The notes beneath the pieces are model-generated. The model saw only the letters and a program-made list of their open reading frames with translations. It was not told where the DNA came from and searched no databases. The position numbers were made by a program, and so were the translations under genes. Below are positions 9,374 to 20,860 of a stretch of 64,000 nt of DNA, in pieces. The first letter of the stretch is position 1. The number at the start of each line of letters is the position of its first letter. Origin of the DNA: Bradyrhizobium elkanii WSM2783 (lineage in GTDB: Bacteria; Pseudomonadota; Alphaproteobacteria; Rhizobiales; Xanthobacteraceae); the NCBI RefSeq assembly GCF_000472865.1, contig NZ_AXAP01000001.1, positions 367,461 through 431,460 of the forward strand, in the 5' to 3' direction.

Positions 9374-9601
9374 TCACTCGGTCGGGCGGCGTCCGGTGCG
9401 CGGGTTGAGCGGGGCGGTCGCCGGTCGCCGCAGCGCCTCGGGAAGAAACGGTTCGTCCGGCGCGGGTGAGGGATCGGCCCGGACGTCGGCCGCAGTTTGC
9501 GCCCGTTCGTGGGGGCTTTGATTGTCCCTGAACTTCCGCTTCACGTCGACGCCGCTGACGGGATCGTTGACGCCATGCTGGATGTCCCTGGTGTCCGTCA
9601 T
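9374..9601 (-). CDS. Small hypothetical hydrophilic protein
   Basis: 75 residues from the ATG complementary to 9599-9601, chosen over a longer frame because AGGAG sits 7 bases upstream. The sequence begins MTDTRDIQHGVNDPVSG and is hydrophilic, proline- and arginine-rich toward its end, without membrane segment or signal peptide; it is probably disordered. It is divergent from the cupin gene. I do not recognise a family; the ribosome site and coding-like composition are the main support. Confidence 0.55.
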   Translation of the reverse strand: MTDTRDIQHGVNDPVSGVDVKRKFRDNQSPHERAQTAADVRADPSPAPDEPFLPEALRRPATAPLNPRTGRRPTE

Positions 9602-9755
9602 GATGTGTCTCCTGGAAGATCGGCGCCTCCAGTGAGAACGCCCGCGCTGGCCTGCTGTTCCCCTGGTTTCCGAGTCGGGAACACGCATCGTCGCAGGAAC
9701 CTCTCGCCGGGCGCTTGCTTGATATCGAACGATCGATGACTCGGGAGCTGCAACC

Positions 9756-10100
9756 ATGCACGACAGCACCGTCAAGAAAGTATCGGAAAAGACCTCGCCA
9801 AAGGGTGCGATGGGACAGACCTATCTGGTCTCGGGCAAGCGCGTCGCCATGCGGATGTGGAACAATGAGCGGCCGCAAACCGACCTGCCGCATCGACGCG
9901 ATTACGAGACGGTTGGCTATGTGATCTCCGGCCACGCCGAACTGCTGTTGGAGGGGCAGACCATCAAGCTCGGCCCCGGCGATTCCTGGCTGGTGCCGGC
10001 CGACGCCGAGCACTGCTATCACATCATCGAGCCTTTCACTGCGGTCGAGGCGACCTCGCCGCCGGCGCAGGTACATGGCCGCGATGAGATGATGCGATAG
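9756..10100 (+). CDS. Small cupin-domain protein
   Basis: 114 residues; ATG with GGGAG 8 bases upstream. A single cupin barrel: the first motif is seen around HRRDYETVGYVISGHAELLLEG and the second around GPGDSWLVPADAEHCYHI, so metal ligands are partly conserved (His in HRRDYE, Glu after it, His in AEHCYH). Single-domain cupins may be sensors, isomerases or dioxygenases; substrate cannot be told. It is monocistronic, followed by a strong terminator at 10115-10159 whose right arm runs into the end of the opposing glucosidase gene. Confidence 0.85.
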   Translation: MHDSTVKKVSEKTSPKGAMGQTYLVSGKRVAMRMWNNERPQTDLPHRRDYETVGYVISGHAELLLEGQTIKLGPGDSWLVPADAEHCYHIIEPFTAVEATSPPAQVHGRDEMMR

Positions 10101-10114
10101 GCCGCAAGGCGACG

Positions 10115-10159
10115 ACGCGATCGGGGTCTCTGCACCTCTAGACCCCGATCGCGTTTTTT
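10115..10159 (+). terminator. Rho-independent terminator of the cupin gene
   Basis: Perfect 15-base arms at 10115-10129 and 10140-10154 with a 10-base loop, followed by six T (10154-10159). It lies 14 bases after the cupin stop. The T run exists only for plus-strand transcription. The right arm encodes the last codons of the convergent GH1 gene. Confidence 0.88.
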
Positions 10160-11616
10160 GCCACCACGTCGCGATAGAATTCCGCGCTCAGTTTCGGCAC
10201 CCGCGCTTGCGTCTCGAAGTCCACCCGGTAGAGACCGAAGCGCTTCTCGTAGCCGAAGATCCACTCGAAATTGTCCATCAGGCTCCAAAGGAAATAGCCG
10301 CGCACCGGGACGCCCTCCGATGTCGCGCGCTGGAGCTGGGTCAGATAGTTGCGCAGATACATGATGCGGTCGAGATCGTAGACTTTGCTCTCGGCCGTAA
10401 GCTTGTCCTCGGATGAGGTGCCGTTCTCGCTGATATAGATGTTCTCGATGTTCCAGATCTTCGCCGCGAGCCTCGGCGCCCAATAGATCGTCTCGGGGCC
10501 GACCCGCAGCCATTCCGAATTCATGTGCGGGAACGAGGCCGGGAACGGCAGCACGTTGAAATGCGGCTTGCGGTCCGAGGCCGTGATGTAGAACTGCGGT
10601 GCATAGATATTGAGCCCGACGAAATCGGTCGGCGAAGCGATGATCTTCAATTCCTCGGGCGTGAATTTGGGCGCATCGGCGCCGGCATATTCGAGGAAGC
10701 CCTCGGTATATTTGCCCTCCAGGATGACGCCGAGTAAGCCCGCGTTCAATTCGCGCGTGGCAATCTCGGCGGCGCGGATGTTCTCCGGTGTCGCGATCGC
10801 GGGCACGCAGGCGGCTATATTCTCGGCGACGCCGACCCTGGTGCCAGCGCGTCCCTTGGCGCGGATCGCCTGCACCGCAAGCCCATGGCCGAGCGCGACG
10901 TGATGGCGAACCTGGTTCAATTGCGCCGTCGGCAGTTTGAGCCCGGGCGCGTCGATGCCCCAGCCATAGCCGAAGTTGACGAAGCGGCCGGCCTCGTTGA
11001 CGGTGAAGATGTTCTTCACCCGGTCGGTGATGCGCTCGGCTACATAAGCGGCGTAGTCGCCGAACGCCTTTGACGTCTCGCTCGATTGCCAACCACCGAC
11101 GCGGTCCTCCAGCGCTTGCGGCAGGTCCCAATGGTAGAGCGTGGCATAGGGTTCGATGCCGTTCGCGAGCAATTCGTCGATCAGGCGGTTGTAGAAGTCG
11201 AGCCCTTTCGGGTTCGGCGCACCTGCACCTTCCGGAAACACCCGCGGCCAGGCGATCGAGAAGCGATAGGCCTTGACGCCGAGATCCCTGATCAGGGCCA
11301 CGTCCTGCTTGTAGCGGTGATAGTGCTCGTTGGCGCGGTCGCCGTTGCTGTTGTCCTCGATCTTGCCGGGCGTGTGGCTGAATGTGTCCCAGATCGAGCG
11401 GCCGCGGCCGTCCTCGTTGACCGCGCCCTCGATCTGGTAGGACGAGGTCGCGGTGCCCCAGACAAAGCCGGCGGGAAACGGGCCGGGCGCGTGCGGGTTG
11501 GCGGCAGCGGCCGGAGTCACGTTGCTCTCTGCGGCAGCGGCCGGCGCCGCCGCGACGCCGAGCGCGGACATGCCCGCAAGCTTGGCGAAATGCCGGCGTG
11601 AAAATCTACCGAACAT
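10138..11616 (-). CDS. Tat-exported family 1 glycoside hydrolase (beta-glucosidase type)
   Basis: 492 residues. The N-terminus FSRRHFAKLAGMSALGVAAAPAAAA is a twin-arginine signal, so the enzyme is exported folded; family members are usually cytoplasmic. GH1 features: GTATSSYQIEGAVNEDGRG at 54-72, YHWDLPQALED, and the catalytic nucleophile Glu397 in ISENGT. The acid/base Glu208 is in TVNEAGRF, where the usual motif is NEP. The barrel should hydrolyse beta-linked glucosides with retention. The gene overlaps the upstream GH16 gene by 11 bases, so the two are translated together and likely act in sequence on an extracellular beta-glucan: GH16 cuts inside, GH1 trims the oligosaccharides. Substrate linkage is inferred from the partner. 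Confidence 0.93.
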   Translation of the reverse strand: MFGRFSRRHFAKLAGMSALGVAAAPAAAAESNVTPAAAANPHAPGPFPAGFVWGTATSSYQIEGAVNEDGRGRSIWDTFSHTPGKIEDNSNGDRANEHYHRYKQDVALIRDLGVKAYRFSIAWPRVFPEGAGAPNPKGLDFYNRLIDELLANGIEPYATLYHWDLPQALEDRVGGWQSSETSKAFGDYAAYVAERITDRVKNIFTVNEAGRFVNFGYGWGIDAPGLKLPTAQLNQVRHHVALGHGLAVQAIRAKGRAGTRVGVAENIAACVPAIATPENIRAAEIATRELNAGLLGVILEGKYTEGFLEYAGADAPKFTPEELKIIASPTDFVGLNIYAPQFYITASDRKPHFNVLPFPASFPHMNSEWLRVGPETIYWAPRLAAKIWNIENIYISENGTSSEDKLTAESKVYDLDRIMYLRNYLTQLQRATSEGVPVRGYFLWSLMDNFEWIFGYEKRFGLYRVDFETQARVPKLSAEFYRDVVAKNAIGV

Positions 11617-12619
11617 CGGTCACTCCGGTGGGGTTGGCGTCGATCTGATAGACCGAGATCCGGTCGATCTCGAAGGCGATGCTCTTGGGCGAACTGGCAT
11701 CGACGAAGCCGACGCCGAGAAAGAATTTCGATCCCATCGCAAGATTGACGATCATGTACATGGGATCGTCGTATCCGATGGGGACCCCGATGTCGGACAC
11801 CGGCTTGCGGTCGATGAAGTAGATCAGCCGATCTTCTTCCCACAGCACACCGTAATTGTGGAAGTCGGAGTCCGCGCCGGGCACGGTGAAATCAAACCCG
11901 CAGGACTGGATACGCTGGGTCGAAGGAAGCCGCCAATGCGTCGTCATCACGATGTCGCCGGGCCGCTCGCCTCGTCCTTCCACGACGTCGATTTCCGGAG
12001 GCCAGCCGCCGTCGTCGGCGAGCATCCAGAACGCCGGCCACACGCCGCGGCCTAGTGGGATCTTCGCGCGAATTTCGAAATAGCCGTATTTCTGCGAGAA
12101 CTTGCCCTGCGTCGTCAGGATGCCCGAGATGTATTCATTGTCGAATAGCGCCGGCTTCAGATCGGGCGGCGTGCGGCTGGCGACGATCGACAGCACGCCA
12201 TTGTGAACCCTGAACGGGTCAAGTCCCAGCGGGGTGTTCATTCGGCCGCCATAGCGGGGATCGACATAGATCTGCTGCTCGCCATTGGCGCTGGTCTTGC
12301 GTTTGAAATCGGAGCCGTCGCCGCCCCAATAGCGGGCCTCCGGCCACGCCGCGCCACCGGCATAATGCGGCACCCATCTTCCGCCTTCCAGCGGATGTTC
12401 GTTGAAATCGTCGCTGAACGTCCGGTGCAGCGACCGGAAGGTCAGCGACATCGGCGGCTGATCTTCGACGCGGCGGCACTCAATGGTCGTGGGGTCGGTC
12501 GTCACCTGCAAAGTGAGCGCCGCCGGCGCTGCTGCGAGATCGTCCTGGGCGAGGGCGGGCGCCGTCATGGCGATGTAACCGATCGCGAGCAGAACTCTCG
12601 GGGTCAATTCGCCGATCAT
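11606..12619 (-). CDS. Secreted family 16 glycoside hydrolase (endo-beta-glucanase type)
   Basis: 337 residues with an N-terminal signal peptide (hydrophobic 8-24, cleavage near ALAQ). The jelly-roll GH16 domain covers about residues 65-330; the catalytic motif EIDVVE gives nucleophile Glu209, helper Asp211 and acid/base Glu214, preceded by WPAFWML. GH16 enzymes cut beta-1,3/1,4-glucans, beta-1,3-galactans or rhizobial exopolysaccharides; the exact polymer cannot be read. First gene of a two-gene operon with the GH1 enzyme. Rhizobia of this type make cyclic beta-1,3/1,6-glucans, but whether this enzyme acts on self or plant/fungal glucan is open. Confidence 0.9.
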   Translation of the reverse strand: MIGELTPRVLLAIGYIAMTAPALAQDDLAAAPAALTLQVTTDPTTIECRRVEDQPPMSLTFRSLHRTFSDDFNEHPLEGGRWVPHYAGGAAWPEARYWGGDGSDFKRKTSANGEQQIYVDPRYGGRMNTPLGLDPFRVHNGVLSIVASRTPPDLKPALFDNEYISGILTTQGKFSQKYGYFEIRAKIPLGRGVWPAFWMLADDGGWPPEIDVVEGRGERPGDIVMTTHWRLPSTQRIQSCGFDFTVPGADSDFHNYGVLWEEDRLIYFIDRKPVSDIGVPIGYDDPMYMIVNLAMGSKFFLGVGFVDASSPKSIAFEIDRISVYQIDANPTGVTDVR

Positions 12620-12846
12620 CTCCGGCCTGCAAAGGGTAGGTTAATCCACGTTAACCTTTCGCGCGGCCGCCGGGCAAGTCCGCGTGTGGGTGCGGGCCAT
12701 CGTACTGGACTGTAACGCAGCGGTGATCGTGGCAGCGGTTCCCGTTAACCTGATGTCAACGATCCAAGCAAGCGGCGCTTCAACCGAATCTTAGCGGTTT
12801 CTACTCATATAGTGTGTCGATCGTCCCGGGGTGTGTGCGTGCGTTC

Positions 12847-14439
12847 ATGATGCGGCGATGGCCCTATCTGGCCAGGAGCGCGCTGGTCGCGGCCAGCGTG
12901 GCTGCCTTTGCGGCGGGCGGACATTTTGTCGCGACCACTGCGATCGACACGCAGCAAGCCAAGCAGCTTGAGGAATTGGCCAATATCGCGCTGCGACGCT
13001 CCGAAGTCGCGGTGGATTTCAGCGTTGCCACGCTCAATGACGTCATGCAGCGCGGTCCGATGACCTGCGATGCCGCTTCCCTCCAGGCCGTCCGCCTCAA
13101 GGTCTATCAGCGCTCCCAGGTCAAGGACATCCGCCTCGTCAACCGGGAAGGATCGGTGATCTGCTCCGCTTATTCGGAGACGCTCGAGTTCGACAATGAA
13201 TGGGTCACGCGCCCGCGCATGCTGCAGACCGCCGATCACAGCCTCCTGCTGTTTCGGGTCGACCAGATCAATGGCGTCGCGCTCGGCGTGTTGAAGGACA
13301 TCGACGCGCAGACGTCACTGGTCGCCATCCTCGGTGTCAGCGCTATCCTGTTCGACATCCTGCCCACGGAATTGCGCGACCACGGCGAGGTGATGGCCCA
13401 GCTCGACAACGGCGCCGATATCGGGCGATTTGCCGCCTCGCAGGTGTTGGATGCGACCGACGCCGTGACCTTCAGCAGCGCATCGCACCGCTATCCCTTG
13501 CGCGCGCTGGTCCGGGTCGCGCCCGATGCCCTGCAGCATTGGAACAGGGACGGCTATTGGCCGTCGATGCTGCTCGCCGCCGCGCTCGGCCTCGCTTTCG
13601 GCCTGTTGATGACGCGGGCGGTGGCGCGCCTGGAAGGGCCGATTGCCGATATCGACCGCGCACTGGCGCGGCACGAATTCAAGCCGTACTTCCAGCCGAC
13701 CTTCGATCTGCGCACCGGCGCGATCAGGGGGTGCGAGGTGCTGGCGCGCTGGGTGCACCGGGACGGCAGCGTCACGCCGCCGATGAATTTCATTCCGCTT
13801 GCCGAATCCAGTGGCCGCATCGAGGCGATCACCTGGCAGATCCTCGCATTGGCCTTGAAGGAGATGCGCCCGCGGCTCGCGGCGGACAAATATTTCAAGA
13901 TGTCGGTCAACATCACCCCGCGCCATTTGCTCAGCGATGCCTTTGTCAACCGGCTGCGCCGCGAGGTCAGGGAAAGCGGCGTCTCGGCGCGCCAGATCGT
14001 GATCGAGGTGACCGAGCGCGAAGCATTTCCGGACCTTGAGAAGGCCGCCGCCGTCATCGAAGCGTTGCGTGAGCATGGTTTCAAGGTCGCGCTGGACGAT
14101 GTCGGAGTCGGGCACAGCGGCCTGTCCCAGATCAAGCGGCTCGGGGTCAACACCATGAAGATCGACAAGTTCTTCGTCGATACCATCGTGCAGGATGGCT
14201 CGGCTGCGACCATCGTCGAGATGCTGGTGCGGCTCGCGGCGAAGCTCAGGATGAACGTGATCGCCGAGGGCATCGAGACGGTCGAGCAGCGCCAGGCGCT
14301 GCTCCGTTGCGGCGTCGAGTGCGGCCAGGGCTACCTGGTGTCGCCGCCATTGCCCTATGCAAAGTTCGACGAATTCCTCGTCGCATATGAGGCCCGGATG
14401 GAGGCCGAGGCGGTCGTTCGGCAAGCCTCCGTCGCTTAG
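12847..14439 (+). CDS. Membrane EAL-domain cyclic-di-GMP phosphodiesterase with CSS-type periplasmic sensor
   Basis: About 530 residues from ATG 12847; a GTG at 12814 would add 11 residues and neither has a clear ribosome site. A transmembrane helix near residues 8-28, a periplasmic region with cysteines in MTCDAAS and ICSAYS as in CSS-motif sensors (in E. coli these respond to periplasmic redox through a disulfide), a second membrane helix near residue 240, then an EAL domain. Key residues are present: Glu297 in CEVLARW (EVL variant), DDVGVG with Asp417/418, Lys438 in MKIDKFFVD, and the glutamate of AEGIET. No GGDEF domain, so it should only degrade c-di-GMP. Monocistronic. Confidence 0.9.
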   Translation: MMRRWPYLARSALVAASVAAFAAGGHFVATTAIDTQQAKQLEELANIALRRSEVAVDFSVATLNDVMQRGPMTCDAASLQAVRLKVYQRSQVKDIRLVNREGSVICSAYSETLEFDNEWVTRPRMLQTADHSLLLFRVDQINGVALGVLKDIDAQTSLVAILGVSAILFDILPTELRDHGEVMAQLDNGADIGRFAASQVLDATDAVTFSSASHRYPLRALVRVAPDALQHWNRDGYWPSMLLAAALGLAFGLLMTRAVARLEGPIADIDRALARHEFKPYFQPTFDLRTGAIRGCEVLARWVHRDGSVTPPMNFIPLAESSGRIEAITWQILALALKEMRPRLAADKYFKMSVNITPRHLLSDAFVNRLRREVRESGVSARQIVIEVTEREAFPDLEKAAAVIEALREHGFKVALDDVGVGHSGLSQIKRLGVNTMKIDKFFVDTIVQDGSAATIVEMLVRLAAKLRMNVIAEGIETVEQRQALLRCGVECGQGYLVSPPLPYAKFDEFLVAYEARMEAEAVVRQASVA

Positions 14440-14528
14440 CGCCCGCAGCGCGTCGCATAACGCTTTGCCTGCAACCGGCTCGCGCCTATAGTGATGTCTC
14501 GAAGACAGCATTGGTCCTGAGAGGTCAC

Positions 14529-16172
<1,644 letters not shown>

Positions 16173-16191
16173 GGGCCCTGCCGTCATCGCC

Positions 16192-17148
16192 ATGCGTATT
16201 CTGCTCACCGGTTCCTCGGGCTGGCTGGGGCGCTTCCTTGCGCCGAGACTGCGGCAAGCCGGCCACCACGTCATCGGCCTCGATATCGTCGCGGGCGAAG
16301 CGACCGATGTGATCGGCTCGGTTGCCGACCGGGCGGTCGTCGAGCGGGTGTTCGCCGATCACGCCATCGGGGCCGTGATCCATGCGGGCGCGCTGCACAA
16401 GCCCGATATCGCCCGCTTTTCTCCGCAAGCCTTTGTTGACGTCAACGTGTCGGGCACGCTGAATTTGCTGCAAGCGGCGGTCGCCGCGCGTCATGACCGC
16501 TTCATCTTCACCTCGACGACATCGTTGATGATCTCGCAGGCGATCAGGGAAGGTGAGGGGCATGCCGCGGTCTGGCTCGACGAGACCGCGGGCCCGCTCG
16601 AGCCGCGCAACATCTACGGCGTGACCAAGCTCGCCGCCGAGGGGCTATGCCGCATCTATAGCCGCGAGCACGGGCTGAACTGCGCCGTGCTGCGCACCAG
16701 CCGCTTCTTTCCGGAGGAGGACGACACTGAGCGCGGATTTTCCGGCGAGAATCTCAAGGCGAACGAATTCTTGCACCGCCGCCTCACCGTCGAGGACGCT
16801 GCGGACGCGCATCTGGCAGCGCTCGATACGGCCAAGGGCTTCGAGATCTTCATCGTCAGCGCGCCGCCGCCTTTTGCGCCTACCGAGGTCGCAGCGCTGA
16901 AATCGGATGCAGCAAGCGTGATCGCGCGCCATTTCCCTGATGCGGCCGCGCTCTACGCCAAGCGGAATTGGCGCTTGCCGCGCAGCATCGGCCGCATTTA
17001 CGATCCCGCCAAGGCCGAACGTCTGCTCGGCTTCCGAGTTCGAACCGGTTTCGCCGAGGTCCTCGACGCGCTGCGCAGCGGCGCACCGCTTCCCTTCGCG
17101 CACGATCCCGACTATGTCTCGCCGTCCACGAGGTTGCAGCATGGCTGA
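16192..17148 (+). CDS. NAD-dependent epimerase/dehydratase (extended SDR)
   Basis: 318 residues. The Rossmann glycine motif TGSSGWLG is at residues 6-13, and the catalytic YGVTK (Tyr-x-x-x-Lys) is near residue 143 after FTSTTSLM. The family acts on nucleotide sugars or related carbonyl substrates using bound NAD(P). It lies 19 bases after pgm and overlaps the DapA-family gene by 8 bases, so the three are probably one transcript. Substrate is unknown; a link between sugar processing and the aldolase-type neighbour is inference. Confidence 0.88.
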   Translation: MRILLTGSSGWLGRFLAPRLRQAGHHVIGLDIVAGEATDVIGSVADRAVVERVFADHAIGAVIHAGALHKPDIARFSPQAFVDVNVSGTLNLLQAAVAARHDRFIFTSTTSLMISQAIREGEGHAAVWLDETAGPLEPRNIYGVTKLAAEGLCRIYSREHGLNCAVLRTSRFFPEEDDTERGFSGENLKANEFLHRRLTVEDAADAHLAALDTAKGFEIFIVSAPPPFAPTEVAALKSDAASVIARHFPDAAALYAKRNWRLPRSIGRIYDPAKAERLLGFRVRTGFAEVLDALRSGAPLPFAHDPDYVSPSTRLQHG

Positions 17149-18019
17149 TTTCCACGGCGTCTTTCCCTATCTGGTCTCGCCGCTCGATCCCGCCGGCCAT
17201 ATCCGCAGCGAGGTGCTGGGCCGGCTGTGCGATGATCTGATCAAAGCGGGCGTGCACGGACTGACGCCGCTCGGCTCGACCGGCGAATTCGCCTATCTCA
17301 ACAATGCGCAACGCGCGCAGGTGGTGCAGACGACGATCGAGGCCGCTGACGGACGCGTGCCGGTCGTGGCCGGCGTGGCCTCGACCTCGACGGCGGATGC
17401 AGTCGCGCAGGCCAAGTCCTACCAGAAGCGCGGCGCCAGCGGCATTCTCGCGATTCTCGAAGCCTATTTTCCGCTGCCGGACGCGCAGGTCGAGTCGTAC
17501 TTCCGCGCCATTGCCGATGCGGTCGACATTCCCGTCGTGATCTACACCAATCCGCAATTCCAGCGCTCGGACCTCACGCTCGACGTCATCGAGCGCCTCG
17601 CCGCCCATCCGCGCATCGGCTACATCAAGGATGCCTCGACCAACACTGGCCGGCTGCTGTCGATCATGAACCGCTGCGGCGACAACATCAAAGTGTTCTC
17701 GGCCTCCGCCCATATTCCCGCGGCCGTGATGCTGATTGGTGGCCTCGGCTGGATGGCGGGCCCCGCCTGCATCATCCCGCGGCAGAGCGTCGAGCTCTAC
17801 AATCTCTGCCGCCGCGGCCGCTGGGACGAGGCGATGGCGCTGCAACGAAAGCTCTGGCGCATCAACGAGGCCTTTGCCCGTTTCAACCTCGCCGCCTGCA
17901 TCAAGGCCGGCCTCTCGATCCAGGGCTACGATATCGGCGATCCCATCCCGCCCCAAGCGCCGCTGACCGAAGAGCAACGCAAGGTGGTGGCAGCCGCGCT
18001 GCAGGAACTTGGCTCTTAA
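17141..18019 (+). CDS. Dihydrodipicolinate synthase/N-acetylneuraminate lyase family protein
   Basis: 292 residues from ATG 17141, whose codon overlaps the end of the epimerase gene. TIM-barrel aldolase with the GSTGE motif (about residues 45-49), the conserved Tyr in VVIYTNP and the Schiff-base Lys in YIKDAS near residue 163. It is not a clear dapA: the C-terminal half differs from lysine-pathway enzymes and the genomic setting (pgm, epimerase) points to 2-keto-acid or sugar-acid breakdown, such as keto-deoxy sugar-acid aldolase or dehydratase. Substrate unresolved. Confidence 0.88.
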   Translation: MADFHGVFPYLVSPLDPAGHIRSEVLGRLCDDLIKAGVHGLTPLGSTGEFAYLNNAQRAQVVQTTIEAADGRVPVVAGVASTSTADAVAQAKSYQKRGASGILAILEAYFPLPDAQVESYFRAIADAVDIPVVIYTNPQFQRSDLTLDVIERLAAHPRIGYIKDASTNTGRLLSIMNRCGDNIKVFSASAHIPAAVMLIGGLGWMAGPACIIPRQSVELYNLCRRGRWDEAMALQRKLWRINEAFARFNLAACIKAGLSIQGYDIGDPIPPQAPLTEEQRKVVAAALQELGS

Positions 18020-18034
18020 GCGCCGCTCTCTCCC

Positions 18035-18112
18035 CGTCATTGCGAGCGCAGCGAAGCAATCCACGTCTCCGCACGTGGTGAGATGGATTGCTTCGCTCCG
18101 CTCGCAATGACG
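18035..18112. repeat. Interspersed inverted repeat, family 1 (copy 1)
   Basis: Arms of about 28 bases beginning CGTCATTGCGAGCG with one mismatch between them, enclosing a short central part. Located in the gap after the DapA-family gene. A second copy lies at 33009-33094. Likely a non-autonomous palindromic element, able to form a hairpin in RNA. Confidence 0.85.
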
Positions 18113-18245
18113 AGTGGAGGTGCCGTAGGGGCATTCCCGATCGCGCTGGATTGAAAAAGCGTGATGAAAACGTTCGTTTTAAGGAGTCAACCAGCTTCCC
18201 ACGTTTGCTGTGAAATAGAGGAATACAACCAGAAAGGAACCAGTC

Positions 18246-18503
18246 ATGAAACTCGCAGCAATCATGCTCGCAACTGCACTGGCTCTCTCGAGCACGGCGG
18301 CGCTGGCGCAGACGGCAGCGCCGACGGCCGGAACTGCTGGCTACGGATCGGTCGTCGGGCCATCAGTGGGATCATACAATTGGCCGTCGGTAGGCTCGAC
18401 AACCGCAGTTCCCACCTGGAGCAACACGACGAACGCCGCGCCTCTGCCCGGTCGGCTGCAGTCGGGTAACGTGCCCTTCGGTACCTCGACGGTTCGCAGG
18501 TAG
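18246..18503 (+). CDS. Small exported protein, function unknown
   Basis: 85 residues; AGAAAGGA precedes the ATG at a good distance. A clean signal peptide (MKLAAIMLATALALSSTAALA, cut before QTAAP) is followed by a low-complexity segment rich in Thr, Ser, Gly and Pro with repeated VGS/VG motifs. No cysteine, no known domain. Probably a small periplasmic or surface protein. It stands alone between two repeat elements. Confidence 0.75.
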   Translation: MKLAAIMLATALALSSTAALAQTAAPTAGTAGYGSVVGPSVGSYNWPSVGSTTAVPTWSNTTNAAPLPGRLQSGNVPFGTSTVRR

Positions 18504-18508
18504 GCACC

Positions 18509-18585
18509 GTAGGGTGGGCAAAGCGAAGGTGCCCACCATTCTTGCTCGGCTCGTGATGGTGGGCACGCTTCGCTTTGCCCACCTA
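18509..18585. repeat. Interspersed inverted repeat, family 4
   Basis: GTAGGGTGGGCAAAGCG at the left mirrors CGCTTTGCCCACCTA at the right, and the inner GTGCCCACCAT mirrors ATGGTGGGCAC, giving a long near-perfect hairpin. It begins 6 bases after the small exported protein's stop and may stabilise its mRNA end. Confidence 0.85.
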
Positions 18586-18616
18586 CAAATCCTACGTCAT
18601 CGCGATGCCATTTACC

Positions 18617-18746
18617 GCTCCCTCTCCCCTTGTGGGAGAGGGCTGCCGGCCGCGGACTCGTTCGGGTGAGGGGTTCTCTCCGCGGAGACAATCCCTCATC
18701 CGTCGCGCTGCGCGCCACCTTCTCCCACAAGGCGAGAAGGGAAGGG
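18617..18746. repeat. Interspersed bimodular repeat, family 2 (copy 1)
   Basis: Left module starts CCTCTCCCCTTGTGGGAGAG (a hairpin by itself), centre contains TTCGGGTGAGGGGTTCTCTCC, right module ends CTTCTCCCACAAGGCGAG. Other copies at 29985, 31530, 40126 and 42008. It lies just past the 3' end of ftsH. Confidence 0.88.
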
Positions 18747-18756
18747 GATCCGCGGC

Positions 18757-20598
18757 TCACACCGCGCGAAGTCCCTCAGGTGCCTCGCGGATCAACGCTT
18801 CCAAATCGCGCTGCTCCAGCGTCTCCTTTTCCAAAAGCTTCTTCGCGGCGCGGTCGAGGACGGCGCGCCGCGCGCTCAGGATGCCCTGCGTACGCTGGAA
18901 CACGCGCTCGACGATGTCGCGCACCTCGTGGTCGACCACAGCCGCAGTCTCTTCCGCATAGTCGCGTTCCGGCATGGGGTAGGGCCGGTCGGCGCCGGCC
19001 AGGAAATTGCCGGGCTCGCGGTCATAGGCGATGCTGCCGAGCTTTTCCGACATGCCGTAGCGCGTGACCATGCTGCGGGCGATATCGGTCACCCGGCGCA
19101 AATCGTCGGCCGCGCCGGTGGAAAGATGGTCGAACACGATCAGCTCGGCGACGCGGCCGCCGAGCAGCACCGCCATCTTGTTCTCCAGTTCCTCCTTCGT
19201 CATCAGGAAACGATCCTCGATCGGACGTTGAATGGTATAGCCGAGCGCACCGACGCCGCGCGGAATGATCGAGACCTTGTGCACGGGATCGACACCCGGC
19301 AGCGACAGTGCCACCAACGCATGGCCCATCTCGTGATAGGCGACGATCTCGCGCTCCTTCGGATTGAGCAGCCGGTTGCGCTTTTCGAGCCCGGCCACCA
19401 TGCGCTCGATCGCATTGGTGAAGTCGCTCATGGTGACAGCGTCGCCGCCGCGGCGCGTCGCCAGCAGCGCGGCCTCGTTGACGAGGTTGGCGAGATCGGC
19501 GCCGGTGAATCCCGGCGTCAGCGCCGCGACCGCCTCGGGATCGACGCCGGGCGCAAGCTTCACCTTCTTGATGTGAACCTTGAGGATGTCGATGCGTCCC
19601 TTCTTGTCGGGGCGGTCGACCAGCACCTGGCGGTCGAAGCGGCCGGCGCGGAGCAGCGCCGGGTCGAGGATTTCCGGCCGGTTGGTGGCGGCGAGGATCA
19701 CGAGGCCGGAGCGTGAATCGAAGCCATCAAGCTCAACCAGGAGCTGGTTCAGCGTCTGCTCCTTTTCGTCATGGCCGCCGGCGAACGGGCCGATGCCGCG
19801 GGCGCGGCCGAGCGCATCGAGCTCGTCGATGAAGATGATCGCGGGCGCCTTCTGGTGCGCCTGCTGGAACAGGTCGCGCACGCGCGCCGCACCGACGCCG
19901 ACGAACATCTCAACGAATTCGGAGCCGGAGATCGAGAAGAACGGCACCTTGGCCTCGCCGGCGACCGCCTTGGCGAGCAGCGTCTTGCCGGTGCCGGGCG
20001 GGCCGACCAGCAGCACGCCCTTGGGCATGCGCCCGCCGAGCCGGCCGTATTCGGTCGGATTCTTCAGGAAATCGACCACCTCGCGCAGTTCGTCCTTGGC
20101 TTCGTCGACGCCGGCGACATCGCCGAAATTCACGCCGGTATCGGCCTCGACATAGATTTTCGCCTTGCTCTTGCCGATCGCCATCAGGCCGCCGCCGAAG
20201 CCTCCGCCTTGCGCCGCACGCTTGGCGATGAACCACCACAGGCCGAAGAACAACAGCACCGGCATGATCCACGAGAGCAGATCGCGCAGGAACGTGCTCT
20301 CGATCTGTCCGGTGAAGCGGACGTTATGTTTCTCGAGCTCTTGCGCGACCTCCGGATCGACGCGCGTGGTGATGAACTGCTTCTGTCCGCCGGGTAGCGG
20401 CTCCTTCAAGGTGCCCTGAAGTGTGCGGTCGGAGATGCCGACGCTCTCGATTTTTCCCTCGCGCAGCAATTGCTGATATTCGCTGTAGGGGATGGCAGCG
20501 ATCTTGCTGGCGCTGATATAGACGTACTGAACAAGCAGGATACCGAATATCGCCGCAATTGCGTATCCGATATTGAAACGCATCTTGTTGTTGTTCAT
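18757..20598 (-). CDS. ftsH: ATP-dependent zinc metalloprotease FtsH
   Basis: 613 residues. Two membrane helices (about 8-28 and 105-125) flank a periplasmic domain; then the AAA module with Walker A GPPGTGKT (199-206), Walker [15 protein letters not shown] (254-267), second-region homology with arginine fingers near RAGRFDR, and the peptidase with HEMGH at 422-426. FtsH forms a membrane hexamer that extracts and degrades membrane and short-lived cytosolic proteins. At 613 residues it lacks the extended tail of some alphaproteobacterial FtsH, and it is not beside tilS/pal or folP, so it is likely a second, accessory FtsH paralogue. Divergent from an HtrA-type protease gene, which suggests a shared envelope-stress role. 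Confidence 0.96.
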   Translation of the reverse strand: MNNNKMRFNIGYAIAAIFGILLVQYVYISASKIAAIPYSEYQQLLREGKIESVGISDRTLQGTLKEPLPGGQKQFITTRVDPEVAQELEKHNVRFTGQIESTFLRDLLSWIMPVLLFFGLWWFIAKRAAQGGGFGGGLMAIGKSKAKIYVEADTGVNFGDVAGVDEAKDELREVVDFLKNPTEYGRLGGRMPKGVLLVGPPGTGKTLLAKAVAGEAKVPFFSISGSEFVEMFVGVGAARVRDLFQQAHQKAPAIIFIDELDALGRARGIGPFAGGHDEKEQTLNQLLVELDGFDSRSGLVILAATNRPEILDPALLRAGRFDRQVLVDRPDKKGRIDILKVHIKKVKLAPGVDPEAVAALTPGFTGADLANLVNEAALLATRRGGDAVTMSDFTNAIERMVAGLEKRNRLLNPKEREIVAYHEMGHALVALSLPGVDPVHKVSIIPRGVGALGYTIQRPIEDRFLMTKEELENKMAVLLGGRVAELIVFDHLSTGAADDLRRVTDIARSMVTRYGMSEKLGSIAYDREPGNFLAGADRPYPMPERDYAEETAAVVDHEVRDIVERVFQRTQGILSARRAVLDRAAKKLLEKETLEQRDLEALIREAPEGLRAV

Positions 20599-20860
20599 GA
20601 CCGCCCTCCGATCAACACCGATATGGGCCGCTCCAAGCGTCGGTCCCGATAGCCTTGGATGTGGGCCCTGGACGTGCCCGGGCGGGCGGCCGACACTCTA
20701 ACATAATGGAACAACTAGCGCTCGGCGGCCGGGTTTCAACCCTCAGCGCGACAAATGGCGCTAGGTCGGGAAGGGTGAAGAAGCGCTAATGCGACGTTGT
20801 GGTAACTTCAAGCACTAGAAACCTCCGGACAATTATCGCGTTTGTTGCCGGGGAGATCAG
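20599..20860. promoter_or_regulatory. Divergent promoter region between ftsH and htrA-type gene
   Basis: 262 bases that must hold both promoters. No sigma-32, ECF or operator site could be assigned with confidence by eye. GGGGAG at 20850-20855 is the ribosome site of the downstream protease gene. Confidence 0.4.
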
